This document shows positions 35,416 through 45,689 of a DNA stretch of 64,000 nucleotides, piece after piece. Made by a program: the position numbers and the translations under genes. Below the pieces are notes generated by a model, which worked only from the letters and a program-made list of their open reading frames with translations, was not told the DNA's origin and did not search any database. Within the stretch, counting starts at the first letter, position 1; each line of letters opens with the position of its first letter. This DNA comes from Pseudomonas sp. FP198 (GTDB taxonomy: Bacteria; Pseudomonadota; Gammaproteobacteria; Pseudomonadales; Pseudomonadaceae), in NCBI RefSeq assembly GCF_030687895.1, contig NZ_CP117452.1, forward strand, positions 4,332,501 through 4,396,500, written 5' to 3'.

Positions 35416-36465
35416 ATGGCGACAATTTTCGACCCCATCAAACTCGGCGACATCGAGCTGAAAAACCGCATCATCATGGCCCCGCTCACCCGCTGCCGCG
35501 CTGACGCAGGCCGAGTACCCAATGCGCTGATGGCCGAGTATTACGTGCAGCGCGCCTCCGCCGGGCTGATCCTCAGCGAAGCCACTTCGGTAACGCCGAT
35601 GGGCGTGGGCTACCCCGATACCCCAGGCATCTGGTCCAACGACCAGGTACGCGGCTGGGCCAACGTGACCAAAGCCATCCACGGCGCTGGCGGCAAGATT
35701 TTCCTGCAGCTCTGGCACGTCGGTCGGATTTCCCACCCGTCCTACCTGGACGGTGAGCTTCCGGTCGCTCCGAGCGCCATCCAGCCCAAGGGGCATGTGA
35801 GCCTGGTACGTCCGCTGGCCGACTACCCGACCCCGCGCGCATTGGAAACCGCGGAAATCGCCGACATCGTCGATGCCTACCGCGTGGGTGCCGAAAACGC
35901 CAAGGCCGCCGGGTTTGATGGCGTGGAAATTCACGGCGCCAACGGCTACCTGCTCGACCAGTTCCTGCAAAGCAGCACCAACCAGCGCACCGACAACTAC
36001 GGCGGTTCCCTGGAGAACCGTGCTCGCCTGTTGCTGGAAGTGACTGACGCGGCGATCGAAGTCTGGGGCGCCGGCCGCGTGGGCGTGCACCTGGCACCGC
36101 GCGCCGATTCCCATGACATGGGCGACGAAAACCGCCTGGAAACTTTCAGCTATGTGGCCCGCGAACTGGGCAAGCGTGGCATCGCCTTCATCTGCTCGCG
36201 CGAGAAAGAAGGCGCGGACAGCATCGGCCCACAACTGAAGCAAGCGTTCGGCGGCCCGTACATTGCCAACGAGCGCTTCACCAAAGAGAGCGCCAATGCC
36301 TGGCTGGCGGAAGGCAAGGCTGACGCCGTGGCGTTCGGCGTGCCGTTCATTGCCAACCCGGACCTGCCGGCACGCTTGAAAGCCGATGCACCGCTGAACG
36401 AACCTCACCCGGAAACCTTCTATGGCAAGGGACCGGTGGGTTATATCGATTATCCCGTGCTGTAA
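35416..36465 (+). CDS. xenB: Xenobiotic reductase B-type alkene reductase (Old Yellow Enzyme)
   Basis: A 349-residue FMN-dependent, NAD(P)H-using flavoenzyme of the Old Yellow Enzyme family. It shows APLTRCRAD, QLWHVGRISHP, the substrate-binding EIHGANGYLLDQFLQ near residues 171-185, and the FMN-binding Arg region. The length equals that of P. fluorescens XenB, which reduces nitro-esters, nitroaromatics and activated alkenes. The start at 35416 follows GAGG. A terminator lies 19 bases after the stop. Confidence 0.88.
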   Translation: MATIFDPIKLGDIELKNRIIMAPLTRCRADAGRVPNALMAEYYVQRASAGLILSEATSVTPMGVGYPDTPGIWSNDQVRGWANVTKAIHGAGGKIFLQLWHVGRISHPSYLDGELPVAPSAIQPKGHVSLVRPLADYPTPRALETAEIADIVDAYRVGAENAKAAGFDGVEIHGANGYLLDQFLQSSTNQRTDNYGGSLENRARLLLEVTDAAIEVWGAGRVGVHLAPRADSHDMGDENRLETFSYVARELGKRGIAFICSREKEGADSIGPQLKQAFGGPYIANERFTKESANAWLAEGKADAVAFGVPFIANPDLPARLKADAPLNEPHPETFYGKGPVGYIDYPVL

Positions 36466-36484
36466 ACCCCGCGCCGTTTAAAGC

Positions 36485-36517
36485 AAAAGCCCCGACTCGA
36501 AAGAGCCGGGGCTTTTT
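36485..36517 (+). terminator. Rho-independent terminator after xenB
   Basis: AAAAGCCCCGACTC and GAGCCGGGGCTTTTTT pair around a GAAA loop with one mismatch, followed by a T run. Confidence 0.92.
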
Positions 36518-36710
36518 TGTTGGCAAGCGGCGGATGTTAACAATCTGTCATCCAATCCCAACAAATTTCCTACAAATTAGGCGCTTTTGGACCTGTCATC
36601 GCGGCAACCATGCGTATATAAAAACAACCTGGTTTTATACGACACCGCCCGGGAGACGACGGCAACGTCCTACGCCATTGACATAACCGGTCGCAATTGC
36701 ACACTTTGTT

Positions 36711-37343
36711 TCATTTGCGCAGGTTAGGGCTCAGGCGCAGCATGTCCAACCCGATATCCACCCAGCGCTCGGCCTCACCGGCCAGGGCGAAGCTGTCCGG
36801 CGCCAGCAGCCACTGATAGAGGATCCCGTCGATATAGGCATGGATAGCCACCGCAGCCCTCTCGGGATCCAGGTCATCTGGCATCTGCCCACGCTTCATT
36901 GCATTGCGCAGGGACAGCGCGATGCGCACGTTACAGTCAAGGCTGACCTCGCGCCGCTGCTGGCGCAAGTCGCACATTTCATCGGTGAATTCGCACTTAT
37001 GGAACAGAATCTCATTAATGCGGCGGGTTTTCGGGTCCAGGGCCACTTGCTGGAACAACCTCACCAGCAGCTTGCGCACACACCCCAGCGGGTCGAGTTC
37101 CTCCTCGCTTTCGCTGGCGCGGGCCAGCTCATCGAGCGGCTCATGCAAGGTATCGAGCATGGCCTGGAGCAAATCCGCCTTGTTGCTGAAATGCCAGTAG
37201 ATCGCACCACGCGTCACACCGGCCAGCGTCGCGATGTCGGCCAGCGTCGTTCGCGCCACGCCGCGCTCGAAGAAGGCCTTTTCGGCCGCTTCAAGGATCT
37301 GGCTGCGAGTCTCCAGGGCTTCTTCTTTGGTACGACGTACCAT
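36711..37343 (-). CDS. emhR: TetR family repressor of RND efflux (EmhR/TtgR type)
   Basis: A 210-residue TetR-type repressor, the length of TtgR, with the N-terminal DNA-binding motif ([22 protein letters not shown] split near residues 32-53) and a helical ligand pocket. [17 protein letters not shown] is the typical start. It is divergent from the RND operon, with a TtgR-like operator in between, and should release DNA on binding drugs or plant phenolics. The emh name is taken from P. fluorescens; ttg or mex names would suit equally. Confidence 0.88.
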   Translation of the reverse strand: MVRRTKEEALETRSQILEAAEKAFFERGVARTTLADIATLAGVTRGAIYWHFSNKADLLQAMLDTLHEPLDELARASESEEELDPLGCVRKLLVRLFQQVALDPKTRRINEILFHKCEFTDEMCDLRQQRREVSLDCNVRIALSLRNAMKRGQMPDDLDPERAAVAIHAYIDGILYQWLLAPDSFALAGEAERWVDIGLDMLRLSPNLRK

Positions 37344-37489
37344 GGCAGTAAACACCTCAATCAGGATGCGTAAGCAATGCGTAAGGATCGGTTGGATAAC
37401 CTATGAGGCAGTGCCTGTCGGAACGCGTCCCCGGACTGCATCGGCCTTTGTCAGGCTTTTGTAAATACGGATGGTACGCAATTTGGCTG

Positions 37490-37517
37490 TTTACAAACAA
37501 CCATGTACGTAAGTATA
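37490..37517 (+). promoter_or_regulatory. TtgR-type operator between emhR and emhA
   Basis: The sequence TTTACAAACAACCATG, three bases on followed by GTAAGTATA, closely matches the known P. putida TtgR operator. The half-sites TTTAC and GTAA form an imperfect dyad. It lies in the 265-base divergent region and should control both directions. Confidence 0.75.
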
Positions 37518-37608
37518 TTTCTTAGCAACCTATTAATTGAATAATGCTCATTTTTTAACCTTCCACTTTTCGAGTGCGCCTGTTGCGCGCCTGGACCCGA
37601 GGATTTCC

Positions 37609-38763
37609 ATGCAATTCAAGCCAGCTGTTACCGCTCTGGTCACTGCCATCGCCCTGGCATCGCTGCTCAGCGGATGCAACAAGGAAGAGGCTGCCCCTGC
37701 CCCTCCCCCTCCTCAGGTCGGCGTCGTAACCCTCAAGACTCAGCCTTTTACCCTGACCTCCGAATTGCCGGGCCGCACCAGTGCGTTCCGCGTCGCCGAA
37801 GTGCGTCCGCAGGTCAACGGCATCATCCTCAAGCGCCTGTTCAAGGAAGGCGCCGACGTCAAGGCCGGCCAGCAGCTGTACCAGATCGACCCGGCCGTCT
37901 ATGAAGCGAACCTCAAGAGCGCCGAGGCCAACCTGCGATCCACCAAGTCGATCGCCGATCGCTACAAGCAATTGGTCGACGAGCAGGCGGTCAGCCGCCA
38001 GGAGTACGACACCGCCGTGGCCAACCGCCTGGAGTCGGAAGCGAACCTGCAGACGGCCCAGATCAACGTGCGCTACACCAAGGTCTACGCGCCGATCTCC
38101 GGTCGCATCGGGCGCTCCTCGGTCACCGAGGGTGCGCTGGTGAGCAATGGCCAGACCGACGCCCTGGCGACCATCCAGCAACTCGATCCGATCTACGTCG
38201 ACGTGACGCAGAGTTCCGTCGAGCTGCTGAACCTGCGCCGTGAGCTGGAAAGTGGTCGTTTGCAGAAGGCTGGCGATAACGCCGCCATGGTCAAGCTGAC
38301 GCTGGAAGACGGCAGCCAGTATCCCCATGAAGGCAAGCTGGAGTTCTCCGAAGTCTCGGTCGATCAGACCACCGGCTCCGTGACCTTGCGCGCCGTGTTC
38401 CCCAACCCTGAGCACACGCTGCTGCCGGGCATGTTTGTCCACGCACAGCTGCAGGCCGGCGTGAACAGCGCCGCAATCCTGGCGCCGCAGCAAGGCGTGA
38501 CCCGCGACCTCAAGGGTACGCCGACTGCGATGGTGGTGGGCGCGGACAACAAGGTCGAACTGCGTCAGCTCAAGGCCAGCCGTACCGTCGGCAGCCAGTG
38601 GCTGATCGAAGACGGCCTCAAGGCCGGTGATCGCCTGATCACCGAAGGCTTGCAGTACGTACGGCCAGGGGTGGAAGTCAAAGCCACCGAAGCCACCAAC
38701 GTTGACGCAAAGAACCCGGCCCCCGCTCAGGCAGCTGACAAAGCCGCCGGCAAAGGGGAGTAA
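37609..38763 (+). CDS. emhA: RND efflux periplasmic adaptor
   Basis: A 384-residue membrane fusion protein joining the inner membrane pump to the outer membrane channel. A lipoprotein signal ends at LLSGC (Cys23), followed by a Pro-rich linker and the barrel-sandwich and alpha-hairpin parts (EVRPQVNGIILKRLF, KVYAPISGRIGRSSVTEGALV). The start at 37609 follows GAGGAT. It is the first of three genes, with 3 bases before the pump gene. Confidence 0.92.
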   Translation: MQFKPAVTALVTAIALASLLSGCNKEEAAPAPPPPQVGVVTLKTQPFTLTSELPGRTSAFRVAEVRPQVNGIILKRLFKEGADVKAGQQLYQIDPAVYEANLKSAEANLRSTKSIADRYKQLVDEQAVSRQEYDTAVANRLESEANLQTAQINVRYTKVYAPISGRIGRSSVTEGALVSNGQTDALATIQQLDPIYVDVTQSSVELLNLRRELESGRLQKAGDNAAMVKLTLEDGSQYPHEGKLEFSEVSVDQTTGSVTLRAVFPNPEHTLLPGMFVHAQLQAGVNSAAILAPQQGVTRDLKGTPTAMVVGADNKVELRQLKASRTVGSQWLIEDGLKAGDRLITEGLQYVRPGVEVKATEATNVDAKNPAPAQAADKAAGKGE

Positions 38764-38766
38764 ACC

Positions 38767-41700
38767 ATGTCGAAATTCTTTATCGACCGTCCGATCTTCG
38801 CCTGGGTGATTGCCCTGGTGATCATGCTGGTCGGGGCCCTATCGATCCTCAAGTTGCCGATCAACCAGTACCCGAGCATCGCGCCGCCGGCCATTGCGAT
38901 CCAGGTGACCTACCCGGGTGCATCCGCACAAACCGTGCAGGACACCGTGGTGCAGGTCATCGAGCAACAGCTCAACGGCATCGACAACCTGCGTTATGTG
39001 TCGTCGGAAAGTAACTCCGACGGCAGCATGACCATCACCGCAACCTTCGAGCAAGGCACCAACTCCGATACCGCGCAGGTCCAGGTGCAGAACAAGCTGA
39101 ACCTGGCCACTCCGCTGTTGCCGCAGGAAGTGCAGCAACAGGGCATCCGCGTGACCAAGTCGGTGAGAAACTTCCTGATGGTGATCGGCGTGGTCTCGCG
39201 CGATGGCAGCATGACTCGTGAGGACCTGTCCAACTACATCGTGTCGAACATGCAGGACCCGATCTCGCGCACCAAGGGTGTCGGTGACTTCCAGGTCTTC
39301 GGTGCCCAGTACGCCATGCGGATCTGGCTCGACCCGGCCAAGTTGAACAAATTCAACCTGACCCCGGTCGACGTGAGCAACGCGGTTTCCGCGCAGAACG
39401 TCCAGGTCGCGTCCGGCCAGCTCGGCGGCCTACCCGCCCTGCCCGGCCAGCAGTTGAACGCCACCATCATCGGCAAGACCCGCCTGCAGACCGCCGAGCA
39501 GTTCAAGGCGATCCTGCTCAAGGTCAACCCGGACGGCTCGCAAGTGCGCGTCGGCGATGTCGCCGATGTGGCCCTCGGCGGCGAAAACTACAGCATCAAC
39601 GCTCAGTTCAACGGCGCGCCGGCTTCCGGCCTGGCAGTGCGCCTGGCGACTGGCGCCAACGCCCTCGACACGGCCAAGGCCCTGCGCCAGACCGTCGATG
39701 ACCTCAAGCCATTCTTCCCGCAAGGCCTGGAGGTGGTGTTCCCCTACGACACCACGCCAGTGGTGAGCGAATCGATCAAGGGCGTGATTGAAACCCTGAT
39801 CGAAGCGGTCGCGCTGGTGTTCCTGGTGATGTTCCTGTTCCTGCAGAACTTCCGCGCCACCATCATCACCACGATGACGGTGCCGGTGGTACTGCTGGGT
39901 ACTTTCGGTATCCTCGCCGCGTTCGGTTTCAGCATCAACACCCTGACCATGTTCGGTATGGTGTTGGCCATCGGCTTGCTGGTGGACGATGCCATCGTCG
40001 TGGTGGAAAACGTCGAACGGGTGATGAGCGAAGAAGGCCTGTCGCCCAAGGAAGCGACCAAGAAATCCATGGGCCAGATCCAGGGCGCCCTGGTGGGCAT
40101 CGCCCTGGTGCTGTCGGCGGTACTCCTGCCGATGGCGTTCTTCGGCGGCTCCACCGGCGTGATCTACAAACAGTTCTCGATCACCATCGTCTCGGCCATG
40201 GCCCTGTCGGTGCTGGTTGCCCTGATCTTCACCCCGGCCCTGTGCGCCACCATGCTCAAGCCAATCCCCAAGGGCGAGCACGGCACGCCGAAACGCGGCT
40301 TCTTCGGCTGGTTCAACCGCAACTTCGACCGTGGCGTCCGCAGCTACGAGCGTGGCGTGGGCAACATGCTCAAGCACAAGGCCCCGTACCTGCTGGCCTA
40401 CGTGATCATCCTGGTCGGCATGGTCTGGCTGTTCACCCGCATCCCGACCGCGTTCCTGCCGGAAGAAGACCAGGGCGTGCTGTTTGCCCAAGTGCAGACA
40501 CCGGCCGGCTCCAGTGCCGAGCGCACCCAGGTGGTCGTGGACAAGATGCGTGAGTTCCTGCTGCGTCCGAGCAAGGACGGCGGTGAAGGGGATGGTGTGG
40601 CCTCGGTGTTTACGGTGACCGGCTTCAACTTCGCCGGTCGTGGCCAGAGCTCCGGCATGGCGTTCATCATGCTCAAGCCGTGGGAAGAGCGAAACGCCGA
40701 CAACACCGTATTCAAGATCGCCGGCCGCGCCCAGCAGCACTTCTTCACGTTCCGCGACGCGATGGTGTTTGCCTTCGCTCCGCCAGCGGTGATGGAACTG
40801 GGTAACGCCACCGGTTTCGACGTGTTCCTGCAGGACCGCGCCGGCATCGGTCACGAAAAGCTGATGGAGGCTCGCAACCAGTTCCTGGGCATGGCTTCGC
40901 AGAGCAAGGTCCTGACCCAGGTGCGTCCGAACGGTCTCAACGACGAGCCCCAGTACCAGTTGGACATCGATGACGAGAAGGCCAGTGCCCTGGGCATCAC
41001 CCTTTCGGACATCAACAACACGCTGTCGATTGCCCTCGGCAGTAACTATGTCAATGACTTCATCGACCGTGGTCGGGTGAAACGCGTCTACATCCAAGGC
41101 CGACCGGACGCGCGCATGAGCCCGGAGGACCTGAACAAATGGTACGTGCGCAACAGCGCCGGGACCATGGTGCCGTTCAGCGCCTTCGCCAAGGGCGAGT
41201 GGACCTACGGTTCGCCGAAACTGGCCCGTTACAACGGCGTGGAAGCGATGGAAGTCCTCGGTGCTCCGGCGCCAGGTTATTCCACGGGTGAAGCGATGGC
41301 CGAAGTCGAGGCCATTGCGCAGAAGCTGCCGGCGGGTGTCGGCATCTCCTGGACCGGCCTGTCGTACGAGGAACGCCTGTCGGGTTCCCAGGCGCCGGCA
41401 CTGTACGCGCTCTCGCTGCTGATGGTATTCCTCTGCCTGGCGGCGCTGTATGAAAGCTGGTCGATTCCGATCGCGGTCATGCTCGTGGTGCCGCTGGGGA
41501 TTATCGGTGCCCTGCTGGCCACCAGCCTGCGCGGCCTGTCCAACGACGTGTACTTCCAGGTGGGCCTGTTGACGACCATCGGCCTGGCGGCGAAAAACGC
41601 CATCCTGATCGTCGAGTTCGCCAAGGAGCTCCATGAACAGGGCCGGACCCTGGTGGAGGCCGCGATCGAAGCCTGCAGGATGCGTCTGCGGCCGATCATC

Positions 41701-41931
41701 ATGACCTCCCTGGCGTTCATCCTCGGCGTCGTGCCACTGGCCATTTCCACCGGCGCCGGCTCGGGCAGCCAGCACGCCATCGGTACCGGCGTGATTGGCG
41801 GTATGCTCACCGCGACCATCCTGGCAATCTTCTGGGTGCCATTGTTCTTCGTGACGGTGTCGTCAATCGGTCGGCGTAAAAATATCGACCAGGACAACAC
41901 TCCTGAAACTTCTAAAGAGGCTGGCCAATGA
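38767..41931 (+). CDS. emhB: RND efflux inner membrane pump
   Basis: A 1054-residue proton-driven HAE1 family transporter that exports hydrophobic drugs, solvents and phenolics. It starts [16 protein letters not shown], has 12 membrane helices and two large periplasmic loops, and keeps the proton relay: Asp407-Asp408 ([14 protein letters not shown]) and Lys near 940 ([16 protein letters not shown]). Length and motifs match EmhB, TtgB and MexB. The stop overlaps the start of the channel gene by ATGA. Confidence 0.95.
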   Translation: MSKFFIDRPIFAWVIALVIMLVGALSILKLPINQYPSIAPPAIAIQVTYPGASAQTVQDTVVQVIEQQLNGIDNLRYVSSESNSDGSMTITATFEQGTNSDTAQVQVQNKLNLATPLLPQEVQQQGIRVTKSVRNFLMVIGVVSRDGSMTREDLSNYIVSNMQDPISRTKGVGDFQVFGAQYAMRIWLDPAKLNKFNLTPVDVSNAVSAQNVQVASGQLGGLPALPGQQLNATIIGKTRLQTAEQFKAILLKVNPDGSQVRVGDVADVALGGENYSINAQFNGAPASGLAVRLATGANALDTAKALRQTVDDLKPFFPQGLEVVFPYDTTPVVSESIKGVIETLIEAVALVFLVMFLFLQNFRATIITTMTVPVVLLGTFGILAAFGFSINTLTMFGMVLAIGLLVDDAIVVVENVERVMSEEGLSPKEATKKSMGQIQGALVGIALVLSAVLLPMAFFGGSTGVIYKQFSITIVSAMALSVLVALIFTPALCATMLKPIPKGEHGTPKRGFFGWFNRNFDRGVRSYERGVGNMLKHKAPYLLAYVIILVGMVWLFTRIPTAFLPEEDQGVLFAQVQTPAGSSAERTQVVVDKMREFLLRPSKDGGEGDGVASVFTVTGFNFAGRGQSSGMAFIMLKPWEERNADNTVFKIAGRAQQHFFTFRDAMVFAFAPPAVMELGNATGFDVFLQDRAGIGHEKLMEARNQFLGMASQSKVLTQVRPNGLNDEPQYQLDIDDEKASALGITLSDINNTLSIALGSNYVNDFIDRGRVKRVYIQGRPDARMSPEDLNKWYVRNSAGTMVPFSAFAKGEWTYGSPKLARYNGVEAMEVLGAPAPGYSTGEAMAEVEAIAQKLPAGVGISWTGLSYEERLSGSQAPALYALSLLMVFLCLAALYESWSIPIAVMLVVPLGIIGALLATSLRGLSNDVYFQVGLLTTIGLAAKNAILIVEFAKELHEQGRTLVEAAIEACRMRLRPIIMTSLAFILGVVPLAISTGAGSGSQHAIGTGVIGGMLTATILAIFWVPLFFVTVSSIGRRKNIDQDNTPETSKEAGQ

Positions 41932-43385
41932 GCAAGTCGCTACTTTCCCTGACCATCGCCGCCGTCGTGCTCAGCGGATGCTCGCTGATACCCGACTATC
42001 AGCGGCCCGAAGCACCGGTCGCGGCGCAGTACCCGCAAGGGCCGGCCTACGAGCCGGCCAAAGCACCCGGCCAGGCCGCCGCCGAACAGGGCTGGAAACA
42101 GTTCTTCCACGACCCGGCGCTGCAACAGCTGATCCAGGTCGCCCTGGAAAACAACCGCGACCTGCGCGTCGCGGCGCTGAACATCGACGCCTACGCCGCG
42201 CAGTACCGCATCCAGCGCGCCGACCTGTTCCCGGCGGTCTCGGCCACCGGTTCAGGCAGCCGCCAACGGGTGCCGGCACGCGCCTCGCAAACCGGTGAAG
42301 CGGCAATCAGCAGCTCCTACTCGGCGACGCTGGGGATCAGCGCCTACGAACTGGACCTGTTCGGTCGCGTCCGCAGCCTGAGCGAGCAAGCGTTGCAAAG
42401 CTACTTCGCCACCGAAGAAGCCCGCCGCAGCACCCAGATCAGCCTGGTGGCCAACGTCGCCAACGCTTACCTGACCTGGCAGGCCGACAAGGAACTGCTC
42501 AAGTTGACCCAGGATACCCTCGGCACCTATGAGCAAAGCCTGAAGCTGACCTCGCGCAGCGCCGAAGTCGGGGTGGCCTCGGCCCTGGACTTGAGCCAAG
42601 CCCGTACGGCGGTGGAAAACGCCCGCGTGCAACTGGCCCGCTACACCCGCCAGGTGGCCCAGGACGAAAACAGCCTGACCCTGCTGCTGGGCACCGGCCT
42701 GCCGGCCAACCTGCAGACACAACCGCTGAGCGCTGACCTGCTCAGCGAAGTGCCACCGGGCTTGCCGTCGGACCTGCTGCAACGGCGCCCGGACATCCTC
42801 CAGGCCGAACGCAACCTGCTCGCCGCCAACGCCAATATCGGCGCCGCGCGGGCCGCGTTCTTCCCAAGCATCAGCCTGACGGCCAATGCCGGCACCCTCA
42901 GCCCGGACCTGTCCGGCCTGTTCAAGGGCGGCTCGGGCACCTGGACCTTCGCTCCGCAGATCAACCTGCCGATCTTCAACGCCGGCAGCCTGCGGGCAAG
43001 CCTGGACTACGCCAAGATCCAGAAAGACATCAACGTCGCGCAGTATGAGCAGTCGATCCAGACCGCGTTCCAGGAAGTCTCCGACGGCCTGGCCGCCCGC
43101 CAGACCTACAACGAACAGTTGCAGGCACAGACCGACTTCGTCGCCGCCAACCAGGACTACTACCGCCTGGCCGAGCGTCGCTACCGCATCGGCGTCGACA
43201 GCAACCTGACCTTCCTCGACGCCCAGCGCCAGTTGTTCAGCGCACAGCAATCGCTGATCACCGATCGCCTTGCGCAACTGACCAGCGAGGTCAATTTGTA
43301 CAAGGCCCTGGGCGGCGGCTGGAATGCCGAGACGGGCAAGCGCGAACCGATCGCGGAGAAAGCGCCAGAGACGAAGTTGTTTTGA
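41928..43385 (+). CDS. emhC: Outer membrane efflux channel lipoprotein (OprM family)
   Basis: A 485-residue outer membrane factor that forms the exit duct of the pump. A lipobox at LSGC puts the acylated Cys at residue 18. Two repeated TolC-like halves are visible, the first with [21 protein letters not shown], the second with [30 protein letters not shown]. The sequence ends 24 bases before a terminator that closes the operon. Confidence 0.94.
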   Translation: MSKSLLSLTIAAVVLSGCSLIPDYQRPEAPVAAQYPQGPAYEPAKAPGQAAAEQGWKQFFHDPALQQLIQVALENNRDLRVAALNIDAYAAQYRIQRADLFPAVSATGSGSRQRVPARASQTGEAAISSSYSATLGISAYELDLFGRVRSLSEQALQSYFATEEARRSTQISLVANVANAYLTWQADKELLKLTQDTLGTYEQSLKLTSRSAEVGVASALDLSQARTAVENARVQLARYTRQVAQDENSLTLLLGTGLPANLQTQPLSADLLSEVPPGLPSDLLQRRPDILQAERNLLAANANIGAARAAFFPSISLTANAGTLSPDLSGLFKGGSGTWTFAPQINLPIFNAGSLRASLDYAKIQKDINVAQYEQSIQTAFQEVSDGLAARQTYNEQLQAQTDFVAANQDYYRLAERRYRIGVDSNLTFLDAQRQLFSAQQSLITDRLAQLTSEVNLYKALGGGWNAETGKREPIAEKAPETKLF

Positions 43386-43408
43386 TGGATGCTTGAACGC
43401 TGAACACG

Positions 43409-43433
43409 AAGCCCACCGAAAGGTGGGCTTTTT
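43409..43433 (+). terminator. Terminator of the RND operon
   Basis: AAGCCCACC and GGTGGGCTT flank a GAAA tetraloop and are followed by TTTTTG. Confidence 0.93.
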
Positions 43434-43470
43434 GTTTGCGCCTGATTCCCAGCCCCAACACAAATTCAAC

Positions 43471-43559
43471 TGTGGGAGCGAGCCTGCTCGCGAAGAGGTT
43501 ATTACATCCAGCATCTTCGTCACTGAAACTCCGCCTTCGCGAGCAGGCTCGCTCCCACA
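43471..43559. repeat. REP pair, GTGGGAGCGAGCCTGCTCGCGAA family
   Basis: Facing arms in the 431-base gap between emhC and the porin gene. That gap otherwise holds the emh terminator and a PcaR-like site. Confidence 0.9.
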
Positions 43560-43590
43560 GGAATCTCGTCCGCTCGTTCGTTGTTTTGCC

Positions 43591-43605
43591 GTTCGATAAT
43601 CGCCC
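43591..43605 (+). promoter_or_regulatory. PcaR-like binding site before the OprD porin
   Basis: GTTCGATAATCGCCC matches the PcaR consensus GTTCGATAATCGCAC at 14 of 15 positions and points towards the porin gene, whose ATG is 212 bases away. Confidence 0.65.
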
Positions 43606-43816
43606 AAAACCGTCAAACGCCAATTGAACCGATCCCGGGCGGCCCTTCACCATCGCTCGCACAAAACCAATAACAACAGGTTCGAAGCCATGCTCCCACG
43701 CCCTGCACCGTCCGGCTGATCCTCAGCCACTTCAACGTCCAGCCCCACCGTACCGCCTGCACCCCAAAGTTGCGGCAACGACTCGCTTCGTCCACAGAAA
43801 AACAAGAGACACGCCC

Positions 43817-45070
43817 ATGAAACCCACACAGCAAGTTTTCCCCAGCCTCATTGCCGTCGCGCTGTCCGGCGTAGCACTGCCGGTGTTGTCAGCGGAATCG
43901 GGGTTCGTCGAGGACGCCAAGGCCACGCTGAACCTGCGTAACTTCTACTTCAACCGCAACTTCACCAACCCGGACAACGCCCAAGGCAAGGCCGAGGAAT
44001 GGACTCAAAGCTTCATCCTCGACGCCAAGTCCGGTTTCACCCAAGGCACAGTCGGTTTCGGCGTGGACGTGCTCGGCCTGTACTCGGTCAAGCTCGACGG
44101 CGGTCGCGGCACCGCCGGTACCCAGTTGCTGCCGGTGCACGATGACGGTCGCCCGGCCGATGACTTCGGCCGTTTGGGCGTGGCCCTCAAGGCCAAGGTC
44201 TCGAAGACTGAATTGAAAGTCGGCGAGTGGATGCCGGTGCTGCCGATCCTGCGTTCCGACGATGGCCGCTCCCTGCCGCAAACCTTCCAGGGCGGCCAGG
44301 TCACCTCCACCGAGATCAACGGCCTGAGCCTCTATGGCGGTCAGTTCCGTGGCAACAGCCCGCGTAACGACGCGAGCATGGAAGACATGTCGATGAACGG
44401 CCGCAGCGCCTTCACTTCCGACCGTTTCAATTTCGGCGGCGGCGAATATGCCTTCAACGAAAAACGCACCCAGGTCGGCGTCTGGTACGCGGAACTGTCC
44501 GACATCTACCAGCAGCAATATTTCAACCTGACCCACAGCCAACCCATGGGCGACTGGACCCTCGGCGCCAACCTTGGCTACTTCATCGGCAAGGAAGACG
44601 GCAGCGCCCTGGCCGGCGATCTCGACAACAAGACCGCGTTCGCCATGCTCTCGGCCAAATACGGTGGCAACACCTTCTATGTCGGCCTGCAGAAAGTCGG
44701 CGGCGATGACGCCTGGATGCGCGTCAACGGCACCAGCGGCGGCACTCTGGCGAACGACAGCTACAACTCCAGCTACGATAACGCCAAGGAAAAATCCTGG
44801 CAGTTGCGCCACGACTTCAACTTCGCCGCCGTCGGCGTGCCGGGCCTGACCCTGATGAACCGCTACATCAGTGGTGACAACGTGCACACCGCCACGGTCG
44901 ACGATGGCAAGGAATGGGGCCGCGAGACTGAGCTGGCTTATACCGTGCAGAGCGGTGCGCTGAAGAGTCTCAACGTGAAATGGCGCAACTCGACGATGCG
45001 CCGGGACTTCAATACCAATGAGTTCGATGAGAACCGGTTGATCGTCAGCTATCCGATCAGCTTGTTGTGA
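43817..45070 (+). CDS. OprD family outer membrane porin
   Basis: A 417-residue porin with a signal peptide ending near LPVLSAES, the OprD start GFVEDAKATLNLRNFYFNRNF and the ending IVSYPISLL of an 18-strand barrel. OprD family channels are substrate-specific for basic amino acids or carboxylates. It converges with the pca genes and has a PcaR-like site upstream, so an aromatic acid such as 4-hydroxybenzoate or protocatechuate is the likeliest cargo. The match is to the OpdK/BenF-type branch by context only. Confidence 0.88.
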   Translation: MKPTQQVFPSLIAVALSGVALPVLSAESGFVEDAKATLNLRNFYFNRNFTNPDNAQGKAEEWTQSFILDAKSGFTQGTVGFGVDVLGLYSVKLDGGRGTAGTQLLPVHDDGRPADDFGRLGVALKAKVSKTELKVGEWMPVLPILRSDDGRSLPQTFQGGQVTSTEINGLSLYGGQFRGNSPRNDASMEDMSMNGRSAFTSDRFNFGGGEYAFNEKRTQVGVWYAELSDIYQQQYFNLTHSQPMGDWTLGANLGYFIGKEDGSALAGDLDNKTAFAMLSAKYGGNTFYVGLQKVGGDDAWMRVNGTSGGTLANDSYNSSYDNAKEKSWQLRHDFNFAAVGVPGLTLMNRYISGDNVHTATVDDGKEWGRETELAYTVQSGALKSLNVKWRNSTMRRDFNTNEFDENRLIVSYPISLL

Positions 45071-45114
45071 AGCCGAAGCGGAGGGTCAGTTGGGATGGAT
45101 GTCGGCTGATCCAC

Positions 45115-45142
45115 CGCTTTCGCGAGCAGGCTCGCTCCCACA
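45115..45142. repeat. Single REP arm
   Basis: CGCTTTCGCGAGCAGGCTCG followed by CTCCCACA is the right arm of a REP pair without a left partner, just after the porin gene. Confidence 0.75.
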
Positions 45143-45187
45143 CCGGATCTTCGGTGGTCATCGAATTTGCATACGACATAAATTCAT

Positions 45188-45277
45188 TGTGGGAGCGAGC
45201 CTGCTCGCGAAGGCATCATCACATCCAACATCGATGCGAGCTGACCTACCGCCTTCGCGAGTGGGCTCGCTCCCACA
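45188..45277. repeat. REP pair between porin and pcaC
   Basis: Facing arms of the GTGGGAGCGAGCCTGCTCGCGAA family. The right arm carries a GAGTGGGC variant. It lies between convergent genes. Confidence 0.88.
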
Positions 45278-45286
45278 GCGATGAAG

Positions 45287-45679
45287 TCAGGTTCGTGATT
45301 CGGTGCCCAGTTCATCCCAGACGGATTCGGCCAGGTGGAAGGTGGCATTGGCCGCCGGGATGCCGCAGTAGATGGCGCTCTGCATGATCACTTCCTTGAT
45401 CTCGCTGCGGCTCACGCCATTATTGGCGGCGGCGCGCAGGTGCAGCTTGAGTTCTTCGTTGCGGTTCATGCCGATCAGCATGGCGATGGTGATCAGGCTG
45501 CGGGTATGGCGCGGCAGGCCCGGGCGGGTCCAGATGTCGCCCCAGGCGTGGCGGGTGATCATCTCCTGGAATTCGCTGTTGAATTCGGTCAGTGCATTGA
45601 GGCTGCGGTCGACGTGGGCATCGCCCAGCACCGCGCGGCGTACTTGCATGCCTTCGTCGTAACGTTGTTTCTCGTCCAC
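45287..45679 (-). CDS. pcaC: 4-carboxymuconolactone decarboxylase
   Basis: Decarboxylates 4-carboxymuconolactone to beta-ketoadipate enol-lactone. The 130-residue protein (DEKQRYDEGMQVRRAVLGDAHV, HAWGDIWTRPGLPRHTRSL, MQSAIYCGIPAANATFH) is complete, with the conserved His and Cys of the alkylhydroperoxidase-like fold. The GTG start at 45679 follows GAGGAG, and an earlier ATG would lie inside pcaD. It starts 10 bases after the pcaD stop. Confidence 0.93.
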   Translation of the reverse strand: MDEKQRYDEGMQVRRAVLGDAHVDRSLNALTEFNSEFQEMITRHAWGDIWTRPGLPRHTRSLITIAMLIGMNRNEELKLHLRAAANNGVSRSEIKEVIMQSAIYCGIPAANATFHLAESVWDELGTESRT

Positions 45680-45689
45680 AAAAAACTCC

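Noticed and set aside
39430..41775. A 781-codon open frame antisense to the RND pump gene
   Set aside because: It mirrors a highly conserved gene in high-GC DNA, where opposite frames often stay open. Its composition (His, Gln, Arg, Gly) matches no protein family.
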